A stretch of DNA of 64,000 bases from an uncultured Eubacteriales bacterium (GCA_900318145.1 ONJM01000011.1:1-64000); one strand, 5' to 3'; shown: positions 25,484 through 33,518, numbered from the stretch's first letter. A program made the numbers and translations. Notes: generated by a model not told the origin, from the letters alone.

Positions 25484-26389
25484 TTATTTCTTGTGTGTAA
25501 TCACCACATGCCGGTTCGGTTCATCGCCTTCGGAGTGCGTGGTGACGCCTTCATTCTGCTGCAGCGCAAAATGGATAATCCGACGTTCATAGGGATTCAT
25601 GGGTTCCAGGCTGACCTTCCGGCCGGTCCGCAGGGCGCGGTTTGCCATCCGGTTGGCCAGGCGGATCAGGGTATCCTCCCGCTTCGCCCGGTAGTTTTCG
25701 GTGTCCAGGGTAACCCGGATATAGCCTTCCCGTCCCCTGTTCACCTTCAGGCTGGTCAGATACTGCAGGGCGTCCAGGGTCTCGCCCCGGCGGCCGATCA
25801 GGATCCCCAGGGAATCTCCCTCCATAAAGCCGTATACATTTCCTTCCGCGTCCGTTCCCATATCAATGGTCACGTCCACGCCCATCAGCTTCGTCAGCTC
25901 GCTCAGGAACGCTTTCGCGATACCGGCGGGGCTTTCCGCATCCAGCGCCTCGGCGGAAATCATTGTAATTTCCGGCTTTTCCAGCGTCCGGGGCTCCTGC
26001 TTCTCAGCTTCCGCGGGGACTTCCGGTTCAGCGGTTTTCGGCGCCGCGGGTTTCTTTTCCGCCTTCTTCTCCGGCTTTTTGTCCTCTGTTTTTTTCTCGG
26101 GCTTCTTTTCCGGTTTCTTCTCTTCGTTCTTCTTTTCAGGTTTCTTTTCGGGTTTCTTCTCCGCCTTCTTCGCGGGTTTCTCCTCCAGCAGGTCTCCCAG
26201 CGGATCCTCCTCGGAATCCTTCACCGTCAGCCGTACTTTTACCGGACGGGAGCCGAACAGGCCGAACAGGCCCTTGCTGCCCTCTTCCACAACAAGCACG
26301 TCCACGTCACCGATGGAAACGCCAAGCTCCTGAAGGCCCAGTTCGATGGCCTCTTCCTTGGTCTTGGCGGAAGCTTCGTACTGTCTCAT
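25484..26389 (-). CDS. khpB: RNA-binding protein KhpB (Jag) with a Lys/Glu/Pro-rich linker
   Basis: RNA-binding protein affecting cell elongation and division in Gram-positive bacteria, 301 residues. The Jag-N domain covers 1-55 (EASAKTKEEAIELGLQELG). A highly charged linker of tandem KKPEKKPEK-type repeats runs ~65-130. The KH domain has the GxxG loop in ILIGRRGETLDALQYL. The C-terminal R3H domain ends in EPMNPYERRIIHFALQQ ... HVVITHKK. It starts one base after the yidC stop, its usual place. The linker is longer and more repetitive than in Bacillus. Confidence 0.95.
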   Translation of the reverse strand: MRQYEASAKTKEEAIELGLQELGVSIGDVDVLVVEEGSKGLFGLFGSRPVKVRLTVKDSEEDPLGDLLEEKPAKKAEKKPEKKPEKKNEEKKPEKKPEKKTEDKKPEKKAEKKPAAPKTAEPEVPAEAEKQEPRTLEKPEITMISAEALDAESPAGIAKAFLSELTKLMGVDVTIDMGTDAEGNVYGFMEGDSLGILIGRRGETLDALQYLTSLKVNRGREGYIRVTLDTENYRAKREDTLIRLANRMANRALRTGRKVSLEPMNPYERRIIHFALQQNEGVTTHSEGDEPNRHVVITHKK

Positions 26390-26390
26390 A

Positions 26391-27473
26391 TTATTTCACA
26401 CTGCCCTCTCCGGCCACCGGCGCGGCCTTTTGTTCTTTCATGTCCAGATACTTGTTGATCAGGAAGGTCTGTCCCATGCTTACCAGGTTCCCCGCCACCC
26501 AGTACAGGGCGAAAGCCGCGCTGTATCCGATACAGATCCACAGGGAGAACAGCGGGAAGAACCACTGCATGAACTTGCCGGTATTCGGCTGGCCTTCCGC
26601 GGGCTGCGGCTGGCTGCCGCCCATCAGTTTGGTCATGGCAATCTGGCTGACCGCGGAAAGAATCGGCAGCAGCAGGAATCCGTTGTACAGCGTCTTCACG
26701 GACCAGTTCACCAGCGGAATGGTATATCCCGCGATTTCCGAGATCCCGGTCCGGTAGAATTCGAATGTCCGCATTTTTTCGACAATCAGAATTACCGTGG
26801 GCTGCAGATTGTTCCCCGCGAAGCATTCGGCTGTAAGACCACCGCTGATCAGCGATTCCTTCAGCGCTTCCGGAATATTCTTCATCACGTCCGCGCTCAG
26901 GGTGCTGAACCATTCCTCCGTAAAGGTTTGGAGTTCCGCGGGCAGCGTGCCGTTGAAACCGCTGAGCCAGTCTGTCCATTCATTGGCCGAGATCATCCGC
27001 AGGGTGTCGTAATTCGGCAGCGCCGTATAGAACGGGTTGTCAGGCATCCACAGGTTCTTGATCCAGATAAAGGGCTCCATCACAGGCTGCTGCCCGTTCA
27101 GGATCTGTCCCACCTGCGTCAGCAGTTCCTTGTTTGCCGCGGTGCGCATCGCGCCGAACACGGCAATCAGGATCGGCCAGGTCAGCAGCAGGGGCAGGCA
27201 GCTGGACAGGGGGTTCACATGTGCTTTCCTGTAAAGCTCGGCGGTCTTCTGATTCAGTTTTTCCTTGTCGTTGGCGTACTTTTTCTGCAGGGCCATCAGC
27301 TGCGGTTGCAGCGTCTGGGTTTTGCGCATGCTGGCCCGGCTCTTGATATCCAGGGGCGTCAGGCACAGGCGGATCAGAATCGTGAAGATGATGATGGAGA
27401 CTCCCCATCCACCGACTCCGCTCTGGATCCAGTTCAGAAACGCGTACAGTCCGTCATTGATCCATCCAAACAT
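26391..27473 (-). CDS. yidC: Membrane protein insertase YidC/Oxa1 family
   Basis: Inserts and folds inner-membrane proteins, alone or with SecYEG, 360 residues. The core has the Oxa1 pattern: a conserved region beginning WGVSIIIFTILIRLCLTPLDIKSRASMRKTQ, whose Arg lies in the hydrophilic groove, the cytoplasmic helical hairpin (LQPQLMALQKKYANDKEKLNQKTAELY) and C-terminal membrane segments. There is no obvious lipoprotein signal at the N-terminus, unlike Bacillus SpoIIIJ. A ~100-residue extracytoplasmic insert lies between membrane segments. It is eight bases after yidD and overlaps nothing. Confidence 0.95.
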   Translation of the reverse strand: MFGWINDGLYAFLNWIQSGVGGWGVSIIIFTILIRLCLTPLDIKSRASMRKTQTLQPQLMALQKKYANDKEKLNQKTAELYRKAHVNPLSSCLPLLLTWPILIAVFGAMRTAANKELLTQVGQILNGQQPVMEPFIWIKNLWMPDNPFYTALPNYDTLRMISANEWTDWLSGFNGTLPAELQTFTEEWFSTLSADVMKNIPEALKESLISGGLTAECFAGNNLQPTVILIVEKMRTFEFYRTGISEIAGYTIPLVNWSVKTLYNGFLLLPILSAVSQIAMTKLMGGSQPQPAEGQPNTGKFMQWFFPLFSLWICIGYSAAFALYWVAGNLVSMGQTFLINKYLDMKEQKAAPVAGEGSVK

Positions 27474-27480
27474 TCCGGTT

Positions 27481-27723
27481 CTATTCCCTCCTTAATGCGG
27501 TATTCGGGTCCTCCGGCACCGGATCGTATCCGCCCTTGCTGAAAGGATTGCATCGCAGAATCCTCCAGGCAGCCATTCTCCCGCCCTTCAGCGCTCCGTA
27601 ACGCTCAATTGCCGTCATGGCGTACTCGGAACAGGTGGGAATATACCGGCAGGTCGGGCGCCGCTTGCGGCGGCTCAGATTCCGGCGGTAAAAACGAATT
27701 GATGAAAGCAGGAACCTTTTCAT
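27481..27723 (-). CDS. yidD: Membrane protein insertion efficiency factor YidD
   Basis: Small (80-residue) membrane-associated protein assisting YidC. The hallmark [24 protein letters not shown] and the [13 protein letters not shown] end are complete. The ATG overlaps the rnpA stop by four bases, the standard arrangement. Confidence 0.96.
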   Translation of the reverse strand: MKRFLLSSIRFYRRNLSRRKRRPTCRYIPTCSEYAMTAIERYGALKGGRMAAWRILRCNPFSKGGYDPVPEDPNTALRRE

Positions 27724-28079
27724 CTGGCGCGGTTCCCTTCCTGCGCCTCCGGATGTTTCAGCGCCCCGTGCTTTTTCAGCAGGTAGCGCATATCCTTCTG
27801 CAGCGCGTCAAAGGCGGCCTCAGCGGCTGTAGGCCTGGCGACAATCACGTACAGTCCGGTTTTTACGTCCCCTGTAAAGGGCCGGAAGCATTCGCGCAGG
27901 CGGCGCTTGACCTTGTTCCGGGTCACGGCCTTGCCTACTTTCTTGCTGACGGAAAAACCGACCTTCAGCTCCCGCCCGGGGGCGACGAGCATGACCAGGT
28001 CACGGCAGGCGACAGAATGCCCCTTGCGGTAGACATACTGAAACGCCCGGTTTTTTTGCAGCCGATAGCATCTTTCCAT
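27720..28079 (-). CDS. rnpA: Ribonuclease P protein component
   Basis: Protein subunit of RNase P, which removes the 5' leader from pre-tRNAs, 119 residues. It has the N-terminal [10 protein letters not shown], the central RNR motif region [17 protein letters not shown] and the basic fold typical of the family. It lies 110 bases after rpmH, with a hairpin in the gap that may set the rpmH:rnpA ratio. Confidence 0.97.
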   Translation of the reverse strand: MERCYRLQKNRAFQYVYRKGHSVACRDLVMLVAPGRELKVGFSVSKKVGKAVTRNKVKRRLRECFRPFTGDVKTGLYVIVARPTAAEAAFDALQKDMRYLLKKHGALKHPEAQEGNRAR

Positions 28080-28125
28080 GCTTTCTCATCCTTCCGCTTT
28101 CCGCGGAGTCCCATATAGCGGAAAA

Positions 28126-28152
28126 GCCCGCCCATTCGGAAAACGGGCGGGC
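28126..28152 (-). terminator. Hairpin between rpmH and rnpA (partial terminator)
   Basis: On the minus strand GCCCGCCC and GGGCGGGC form an 8-bp GC stem with an 11-nt loop, followed by TTTTCC. It probably acts as a leaky terminator or processing site that keeps ribosomal protein L34 high and RnpA low. Confidence 0.6.
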
Positions 28153-28189
28153 CTCATCCACAACTCAAAAGTCTGTAAGCTGATGCGGA

Positions 28190-28324
28190 TTAAACCGTCA
28201 GCTCTTTGCGGCCGCGGCGGCGGCGGGCAGCCAGAACCCGGCGGCCGTTCTTGGTCGACATCCGGGCACGGAAACCATGCACCTTGCTGCGCTGACGCTT
28301 TTTGGGCTGATAAGTACGGAACAT
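28190..28324 (-). CDS. rpmH: 50S ribosomal protein L34
   Basis: 44 residues starting [18 protein letters not shown] and rich in Arg/Lys, the complete L34 sequence. A GAGGAG site lies upstream of the ATG. It has its own strong promoter and heads the rnpA-yidD-yidC-khpB block. Confidence 0.97.
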   Translation of the reverse strand: MFRTYQPKKRQRSKVHGFRARMSTKNGRRVLAARRRRGRKELTV

Positions 28325-28396
28325 AGTCAACACTCCTCATAATCGATCTTGAAAAACGGGGCCTGCTGCCCCGATACTCAACAGAACAGCCTCAAT

Positions 28397-28425
28397 AGTA
28401 TATCCAAGCAAAATGCCGTTGTCAA
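28397..28425 (-). promoter_or_regulatory. Promoter of rpmH
   Basis: On the minus strand TTGACA (28425-28420), a 17-nt spacer and TATACT (28402-28397). Both boxes are near consensus, as expected for a ribosomal protein gene. The leader is about 65 bases. Confidence 0.85.
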
Positions 28426-28525
28426 GAAATTCTTTTTGGCAAAAAAGCCTTAAAAACCAACAACCCGGACCTTTTGTGGATCACTGTCCGCATACCCCCA
28501 AGATGCTGTGGATGAGTCCCAAAAG

Positions 28526-28596
28526 AGTCAATGGGGACGGTTCCGGCTGACTCATTTCCCTGTCAAATGAGCCGGCCGGAACCGTCCCCGATGACT
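28526..28596. repeat. 71-nt palindromic element with GGGGACGGTTCC core
   Basis: Outer arms AGTCA/TGACT flank 25-nt inner arms (28533-28557 and 28565-28589), beginning GGGGACGGTTCCGG and ending CCGGAACCGTCCCC, with one mismatch and one G-T pair. There is no T-run on either side. I recall palindromes with a GGGGACGGTTC core recurring between genes in many Firmicutes, like REP elements, but no second copy is visible here. It lies between the rpmH promoter and the end of the PduL-type gene. Confidence 0.65.
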
Positions 28597-28613
28597 TGCC
28601 GCAGCTCTCCGGA

Positions 28614-29186
28614 TTACTTGATCAGTTCGCCCATGGTGCCGTTTACGGCGCAGGCGGCGTTGCTCTCATCCGTATCGATATGCATGGCCAGGGAGAACTT
28701 CTCGCTGACGCGGACCACCACATCCCCGAAAGTCAGGGCACGGCCGTTCGTCTCCACCTTCACGGAAACCACGTCCTTGTCCTTCACGCCGTATTCCGCG
28801 GCATCGGCGGGGGTCATATGGATATGGCGCTTCGCGGCGATAACGCCTTCGGCCACTTCCACTTCACCGCAGGGGCCGACCAGCTTGCAGGCGCCGGAAC
28901 CCGCGATATCGCCGGATTCACGCACAGGCGCGGTAACCCCGATGGAACGGGCGTCGGTCAGGGAGAGCTCCACCTGGGTGGCGGGGCGGACCGGCCCGAG
29001 GATGCGGACGCGCTTCAGGGTGTTCTTCGGTCCCACGATGTCCACCTGTTCCTCGCTGGCGAACTGCCCGGGCTGGGACAGCCAGCTCTTGACGGTCAGC
29101 TCATGGCCGACGCCGAAAAGGGTTTCCAGATCTTCCTTTGTAACATGTACGTGGCGGGCAGATGTTTCCACAAGAATCTTATTCAT
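28614..29186 (-). CDS. pduL: PduL-type phosphate acyltransferase
   Basis: Converts acyl-CoA and phosphate to acyl-phosphate and CoA (acetyl- or propanoyl-CoA), 190 residues, two PduL beta-barrel domains. The zinc-binding His motifs SARHVHVT (residue ~9) and AKRHIHMT (~115) are both present. There are no shell-protein or microcompartment genes nearby and no N-terminal encapsulation peptide, so this is likely a housekeeping phosphotransacylase for acetate/ATP formation, as in other fermentative Clostridia. It is transcribed alone from a promoter back-to-back with that of metK. Confidence 0.92.
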   Translation of the reverse strand: MNKILVETSARHVHVTKEDLETLFGVGHELTVKSWLSQPGQFASEEQVDIVGPKNTLKRVRILGPVRPATQVELSLTDARSIGVTAPVRESGDIAGSGACKLVGPCGEVEVAEGVIAAKRHIHMTPADAAEYGVKDKDVVSVKVETNGRALTFGDVVVRVSEKFSLAMHIDTDESNAACAVNGTMGELIK

Positions 29187-29220
29187 AGGGCAGAAACCTT
29201 CTTTCTGAAGTATTATGGAT

Positions 29221-29250
29221 ATTATAGCAAATTCAGGCTGGAAGAATCAA
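29221..29250 (-). promoter_or_regulatory. Promoter of the PduL-type gene
   Basis: On the minus strand TTGATT (29250-29245), an 18-nt spacer and a perfect TATAAT (29226-29221), about 35 bases before the ATG. Confidence 0.65.
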
Positions 29251-29261
29251 GGGATAATCGC

Positions 29262-29290
29262 TTGACAAAGCCGTAAGGCCTGTGTATCAT
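29262..29290 (+). promoter_or_regulatory. Promoter of metK
   Basis: TTGACA (29262-29267), a 17-nt spacer and TATCAT (29285-29290), placed so that transcription starts just before the SAM riboswitch. Confidence 0.85.
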
Positions 29291-29302
29291 ACTTCCCGCA
29301 AA

Positions 29303-29415
29303 CCTTATCACGAGTGACCGAGGGACGGGCCTGATGACGTCACGGCAACCGGCGAAAGCTTGGTGCCAAATCCCGCAGCGCGTGCACACCCCTTGGGGAG
29401 CGCTGGCAGATAAGG
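29303..29415 (+). ncRNA. SAM-I (S-box) riboswitch aptamer
   Basis: The complete S-box layout is present. The P1 arms are CCTTATC (29303) and AGATAAGG (29408-29415). The core has GAGGGACGGGCCTGATGA, the GCAACC segment, and GGTGCCAAATCC of P3/P4. SAM binding stabilises P1 and allows the downstream terminator to form. Confidence 0.95.
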
Positions 29416-29433
29416 CGATCACGCGATTGCGTC

Positions 29434-29468
29434 CGTCTGGCTTGTGTGCAGGCCGGGCGTTTTATTTT
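29434..29468 (+). terminator. SAM riboswitch expression platform terminator
   Basis: CGTCTGGC / GCCGGGCG forms an 8-bp stem with a 10-nt loop, followed by TTTTATTTT. It lies 19 bases after the aptamer and 40 bases before metK, so metK is switched off when SAM is plentiful. Confidence 0.8.
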
Positions 29469-29507
29469 GCGGCGCCGCCCGCCCGACTCCGGAAGAAAGG
29501 AAGAAAA

Positions 29508-30683
29508 ATGAGAAAACTGTTTACCTCCGAATCCGTTACCGAAGGCCATCCTGACAAGCTTTGCGACCAGGTTTCCGATGCCGTGCTGGACGCCATCCTG
29601 GCTGAAGATCCCAGCGCCCGGGTCGCCTGCGAAACTTTCGCGTCCACCGGCATGGTCACCGTCATGGGTGAGATCACCACCTCCACCTATGTGGACATCA
29701 ACGCCATCGTCCGCCGGACCGTTACCGAAATCGGCTATGACTCCCCGGAAAAATCCTTCAACGGCAAAACCTGTGCCGTCATGACCGCCATCCATGAGCA
29801 GAGCCCGGATATCGCCATGGGCGTGGACGATGCCCTGGAAACCCGCAGCGGCAGCGCGGAAGCGGACACCGGTGCCGGAGACCAGGGTATGATGTTCGGC
29901 TACGCGTGCAATGAAACCCCGGAACGGATGCCGCTGCCCATCGCCCTGAGCCACCGCCTGGCCCGCCGTCTGGCGGAAGTCCGGAAAAACGGCACTCTCC
30001 CCTGGCTTTATCCCGACGGGAAAACCCAGGTCACCGTTGCCTACGAGAACGATGTTCCCGCCGCGGTGGATACCGTCGTGGTCTCCGCTCAGCATTCCGC
30101 CGACGTTTCCCAGGAAACCATCCGGGATGAAATCCTGAAGCATGTGATCGCTCCCGTGATTCCTCCGGCGCTGCTGACCTCCGAAACCCGTTTCTTTATC
30201 AATCCCACCGGGCGTTTTGTCATCGGCGGCCCCGCGGGAGATACGGGTCTCACCGGCCGCAAGATCATCGTGGATACCTACGGCGGCTACGCGCCGCACG
30301 GCGGCGGCTGCTTCTCCGGCAAGGATCCCACCAAGGTGGACCGCAGTGCCGCCTACGCCGCCCGCTACGCCGCGAAAAACGTGGTGGCCGCGGGCCTGGC
30401 GGACCGCTGCCAGATTCAGCTTGCATATGCCATCGGCGTCGCGGAACCCGTCAGCATCCTGGTGGATACCTTCGGAACCGGCAGGGCCGGGGACGATAAA
30501 ATTGCGGAGGCTGTCCGCAAAGTGTTCGACTTCCGCCCCGCTGCCATTATCCGGGATCTGGATCTCCGCCGGCCGATCTACCGTCAGACCGCGGCCTACG
30601 GCCACTTCGGCCGTACGGATATCGATCTTCCCTGGGAACATGAAGATAAAACACAGGCGCTGATTGCGGCAGTCAACGGCTGA
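29508..30683 (+). CDS. metK: S-adenosylmethionine synthetase
   Basis: Makes SAM from ATP and methionine, 391 residues, standard length. It has the N-terminal [21 protein letters not shown], the ATP-site [12 protein letters not shown] and the P-loop-like [22 protein letters not shown]. The start is the ATG at 29508 behind GGAAGAAAGGAAG; the frame is open through the riboswitch but that part is leader RNA. It is feedback-controlled by the SAM-I riboswitch and ends at a strong bidirectional hairpin. Confidence 0.98.
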   Translation: MRKLFTSESVTEGHPDKLCDQVSDAVLDAILAEDPSARVACETFASTGMVTVMGEITTSTYVDINAIVRRTVTEIGYDSPEKSFNGKTCAVMTAIHEQSPDIAMGVDDALETRSGSAEADTGAGDQGMMFGYACNETPERMPLPIALSHRLARRLAEVRKNGTLPWLYPDGKTQVTVAYENDVPAAVDTVVVSAQHSADVSQETIRDEILKHVIAPVIPPALLTSETRFFINPTGRFVIGGPAGDTGLTGRKIIVDTYGGYAPHGGGCFSGKDPTKVDRSAAYAARYAAKNVVAAGLADRCQIQLAYAIGVAEPVSILVDTFGTGRAGDDKIAEAVRKVFDFRPAAIIRDLDLRRPIYRQTAAYGHFGRTDIDLPWEHEDKTQALIAAVNG

Positions 30684-30703
30684 CGGCCCGCTGCGGACAG
30701 AAT

Positions 30704-30739
30704 AAAACGCCTCGGAGAATCTGCTCTCCGGGGCGTTTT
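30704..30739. terminator. Bidirectional terminator between metK and mscL
   Basis: AAAACGCCTCGGAGA and TCTCCGGGGCGTTTT form a stem of ~15 bp around ATCTGC, with A/T runs on both ends. It serves metK on the plus strand and mscL on the minus strand. Confidence 0.9.
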
Positions 30740-30768
30740 GCTGTCTGTATCCGGCTGCCTTCCGCTGA

Positions 30769-31161
30769 TTATTTCAGTTCGCTGGTGCAGTGCGGGCAGC
30801 GGGTCGCCTTGATATCGATCTCGCTCTGGCAGAAGGGGCACTTCTTGGTCGTGGGTTCCGCGGGCGCTTCTTCCTTCTTCTTCAGATCCTTGGCTTTGTT
30901 GAAAGCCTTGATGATCAGGAACAGGATCAGAGCGGTCAGAAGGAACTCAACCACAACCGCCGCGAAGCTGATCAGGCTGCCGGCGAAACCGGTGCCGCCG
31001 CCGTCCATCTTGGGCAGTGCCTCGAGAATGGGGTTCAGGAAAATCTCCACCACAGCGGTGACGACTTTGCCGAACGCGCCGCCCAGAATCACGGCTACGG
31101 CCAGCTCGAGCACATTGCCCTTCAGTGCGAAGTCTTTAAACTCGTTCAGGAACTTCTTCAT
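30769..31161 (-). CDS. mscL: Large-conductance mechanosensitive channel with C-terminal zinc ribbon
   Basis: Pressure-relief channel of the cytoplasmic membrane, 130 residues from the ATG at 31161 (AGAGGAGAGA site). It has the N-terminal helix and TM1 (NEFKDFALKGNVLELAVAVILGGAFGKVV) and TM2 (SLISFAAVVVEFLLTALILFLIIKAFNKAKD). In place of the usual short cytoplasmic helical bundle the end carries a zinc-ribbon motif, CPFCQSEI ... CPHCTSEL. Such ribbons are found in some Firmicutes MscL proteins. The longer upstream frame has no ribosome site. Confidence 0.93.
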   Translation of the reverse strand: MKKFLNEFKDFALKGNVLELAVAVILGGAFGKVVTAVVEIFLNPILEALPKMDGGGTGFAGSLISFAAVVVEFLLTALILFLIIKAFNKAKDLKKKEEAPAEPTTKKCPFCQSEIDIKATRCPHCTSELK

Positions 31162-31245
31162 GGTACTCTCTCCTCTTTTGTTTTTATCTGCAGCAAAACT
31201 CCGCGTGCAGACCTGCTGCCCGCGCGGGTTTCGCACAGGACCGGT

Positions 31246-31956
31246 TTATTTCTTTCCGCCGAACAGGCTGCCGATGGCTTTGGTCAGGCTCTTGGTCAGG
31301 TTGGAAACAACCTGGCGGGTCGCCGTGGAAATCGCGGTGTTCTTGACACGTCCGGCAACGGAATCATTCCGGCGGGCGCGCTCGGCCGCTTCCTCACGCA
31401 GGGCGTCATTCCGGGCGCGGCGCTCGGCGGCTTCCTTCTCGCGGGCCTCGCGTTCCGCGTCCCGCCTGGCTTTCTCCGCAGCCTTCTGCTGCTCGGCCAG
31501 CACTTTGGGATCGGTAACCGCCTGCGGCTGCTGCACGGGCACATAGGTGCCGGTGGCGGCGTCATACTGTACGGTCATCATCTGCTGCACCATCTGGCCG
31601 GTCGTGGGATCCTGCACCAGCACAGGCATCTGCTGCAGCTGGGGCTGCACCTGGATGGTGGGCACTGCCTGCTGGATAGCCTGGACCACGGGCTGTGCAG
31701 CCTGAACCACAGGCTGCGCGGCCTGCTGCACCACCTGCTGAACCGCCTGGGGCGCTTCCTGGACCGCCTGTACCACGGGCTGCGCGGCCTGCTGTACGGC
31801 CTGGGGCGCTTGCTGCACTGCCTGAATCACGGGCGCCGCAGCTTCCTGCACGGCTCCGGCAGCCTGCTGCGCCGCTTCCGCGGGCTGAGTCATGCCTTCG
31901 ATTTCTTTTTCGACATATTGTCCGGTCGCGGGATCAAATACCTTGAATGTTGCCAT
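31246..31956 (-). CDS. Gln/Val/Pro repeat protein with HerA/YjgR-like C-terminal tail
   Basis: 236 residues from the ATG at 31956; a GTG seven codons earlier is an alternative, and neither has a good ribosome site. The N-terminus VFDPATGQYVEKEIEG and a later VQDPTTGQMVQQMMTVQYDAATGTYVPV are short similar units. Between them is a run of AQPVVQA/QQAPQAVQ repeats. Residues ~160-200 are charged coiled coil (AEKARRDAEREAREKEAAERRAR). The last ~40 residues (DSVAGRVKNTAISTATRQVVSNLTKS) resemble the tail normally attached to YjgR/HerA-like proteins, whose gene lies just upstream. It likely works with that ATPase; function unknown. Confidence 0.7.
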   Translation of the reverse strand: MATFKVFDPATGQYVEKEIEGMTQPAEAAQQAAGAVQEAAAPVIQAVQQAPQAVQQAAQPVVQAVQEAPQAVQQVVQQAAQPVVQAAQPVVQAIQQAVPTIQVQPQLQQMPVLVQDPTTGQMVQQMMTVQYDAATGTYVPVQQPQAVTDPKVLAEQQKAAEKARRDAEREAREKEAAERRARNDALREEAAERARRNDSVAGRVKNTAISTATRQVVSNLTKSLTKAIGSLFGGKK

Positions 31957-32038
31957 CTTCTGCTGCACGGTGCTCACCTGCGCCGTGAGAGGGGTCGTTG
32001 AGGAAACAGTGACAGGATCTATCTACAAGCGGCATGGA

Positions 32039-33478
32039 TCAGATGATCGGCCACAGATAGCCATTGTACTGGACAAGTTCCCTGTGCTGTCCGAACGGAA
32101 CAACCTGCCGCAGGACGCCGTTCACAAGCAGGTACTGGGGTACCGGTACGGCTGCGGGCTGTGCGGCAGCCTGCTCTTCCTTCTTCGCGGCAAGAATCTC
32201 ATAAGCGCTCTGTTCGTTAACCGCCTCGTCATACACGCCGCGGAGCGGGCTTTCAGCCAGGACCTGTGCGCGCTCCTCCGCCGTGATCGCGCCCATATAG
32301 CTCTGCGGAGGAAGGATCGTCGCCCGCTCCACGATACCGGGAGCCCCGTGCTCATCCAGGAAGGAAACCAGCGCTTCACCGGTCTTCAGGGTCGTAATTG
32401 CCTCTTCGGTGTCGAAGGCAGGATTCGTTCGGAACGTCTGCGCCGCAACCTTCACCGCCTTCTGGTCCAGCGGCGTATAGGCGCGGAGCGCATGCTGGAT
32501 CCGGTTGCCCAGCTGGCCGAGAATGGTCATTGGGATGTCCGCCGGACTCTGGGTAATAAAGAACACGCCCACGCCCTTGGAGCGGATCAGCCGGACCACC
32601 TGCTCGATCTTCTCCATCAGGGCCCGGCTGCAGTTGTTGAAAAGCAGATGCGCCTCGTCAAAGAAGAAGACGATCACCGGTTTTTCCCCGTCCCCCCGTT
32701 CAGGCAGCCTGTCGTACAGCGCCGTAAGCATCCACAGCAGGAAGGTGGAATACATCGTCGGATTGTTGAAAAGCCGGTCGGCGGACAGGATATTGATGGT
32801 GCCCTGTTCCTTTCCGTCGTCATTCACCCGGACCCGCAGCCAGTCCCCGATATCCAGCGCAGGCTTGCCGAAGAAAGTGTCTCCGCCCTGGTCCTCCAGA
32901 ATGGCCACCGCACGCTGGATCGCACCGACGCTGGCTGAGGAAACGTTGCCGTAATGCAGGGTGTACTCCTTTGCGTTTTCCCCTACATGCACCAGCATAG
33001 CCTTCAGATCCTGCAGGTCACAAAGTTCATATCCCTCGTTCCGGGCTACACGGAAAAGGATGTTCATAACACCGCTCTGCGTCTCGTTCAGGCTCAGCAT
33101 CCGGCTCAGCAGCAGGGGACCCATCTGCTCCACAGTAGCACGGATCGGATGCCCCTGCTCCGCATAGACATCCCAGAACACAGTGGGATACTTTTTGTAT
33201 TCGAATATGTCCGGATCAATGCCGCAGCCGGCCAGCCGTCTGTCCAGGCTCTCGCTGCGGACCCCGGGCTTCACCATACCGCTCAGGTCGCTCTTGATAT
33301 CGCTCAGAAAAACAGGCACGCCCATGTCGGAAAAGCTTTCCGCGAGTACCTTGAGGGAAACGGTTTTCCCGGTACCGGTCGCTCCGGCAATCAATCCGTG
33401 CCGGTTGGACATGGAGGGCAGCAGAAAAACAGGATCACTGCCGCTGGTGCCAACCCATATCTTGTTGCCCTGCAGCAT
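32039..33478 (-). CDS. HerA-like P-loop ATPase (DUF853/YjgR family)
   Basis: Putative DNA-translocating or helicase-like ATPase of the HerA/FtsK superfamily, 479 residues. Walker A GATGTGKTVSLK is near residues 32-43. Walker B VIVFFFDEAHLLFNN is near 255. Also present are SKGVGVFFITQSPADIP and the arginine-rich sensor region. The E. coli homologue YjgR is of unknown function. The C-terminus ends after a short QPAAVPVPQYLLVNGVLRQVVPFG segment and lacks the basic helical tail seen in relatives; a similar tail is encoded by the next gene. It has its own promoter at 33519-33548. Confidence 0.88.
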   Translation of the reverse strand: MLQGNKIWVGTSGSDPVFLLPSMSNRHGLIAGATGTGKTVSLKVLAESFSDMGVPVFLSDIKSDLSGMVKPGVRSESLDRRLAGCGIDPDIFEYKKYPTVFWDVYAEQGHPIRATVEQMGPLLLSRMLSLNETQSGVMNILFRVARNEGYELCDLQDLKAMLVHVGENAKEYTLHYGNVSSASVGAIQRAVAILEDQGGDTFFGKPALDIGDWLRVRVNDDGKEQGTINILSADRLFNNPTMYSTFLLWMLTALYDRLPERGDGEKPVIVFFFDEAHLLFNNCSRALMEKIEQVVRLIRSKGVGVFFITQSPADIPMTILGQLGNRIQHALRAYTPLDQKAVKVAAQTFRTNPAFDTEEAITTLKTGEALVSFLDEHGAPGIVERATILPPQSYMGAITAEERAQVLAESPLRGVYDEAVNEQSAYEILAAKKEEQAAAQPAAVPVPQYLLVNGVLRQVVPFGQHRELVQYNGYLWPII

Positions 33479-33518
33479 CTTTGGCCCCCCTTTTCCACTA
33501 TAGCTTGTTTCTTTCGGT

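Noticed and set aside
28440..28620. Replication origin near rpmH
   Set aside because: Only a few imperfect DnaA boxes, no AT-rich unwinding stretch and no dnaA or dnaN nearby; kept as a low-level observation only.
29334..29507. N-terminal extension of MetK
   Set aside because: The frame is open, but this part is the SAM riboswitch and its terminator; the ATG at 29508 has the ribosome site and the conserved N-terminus.
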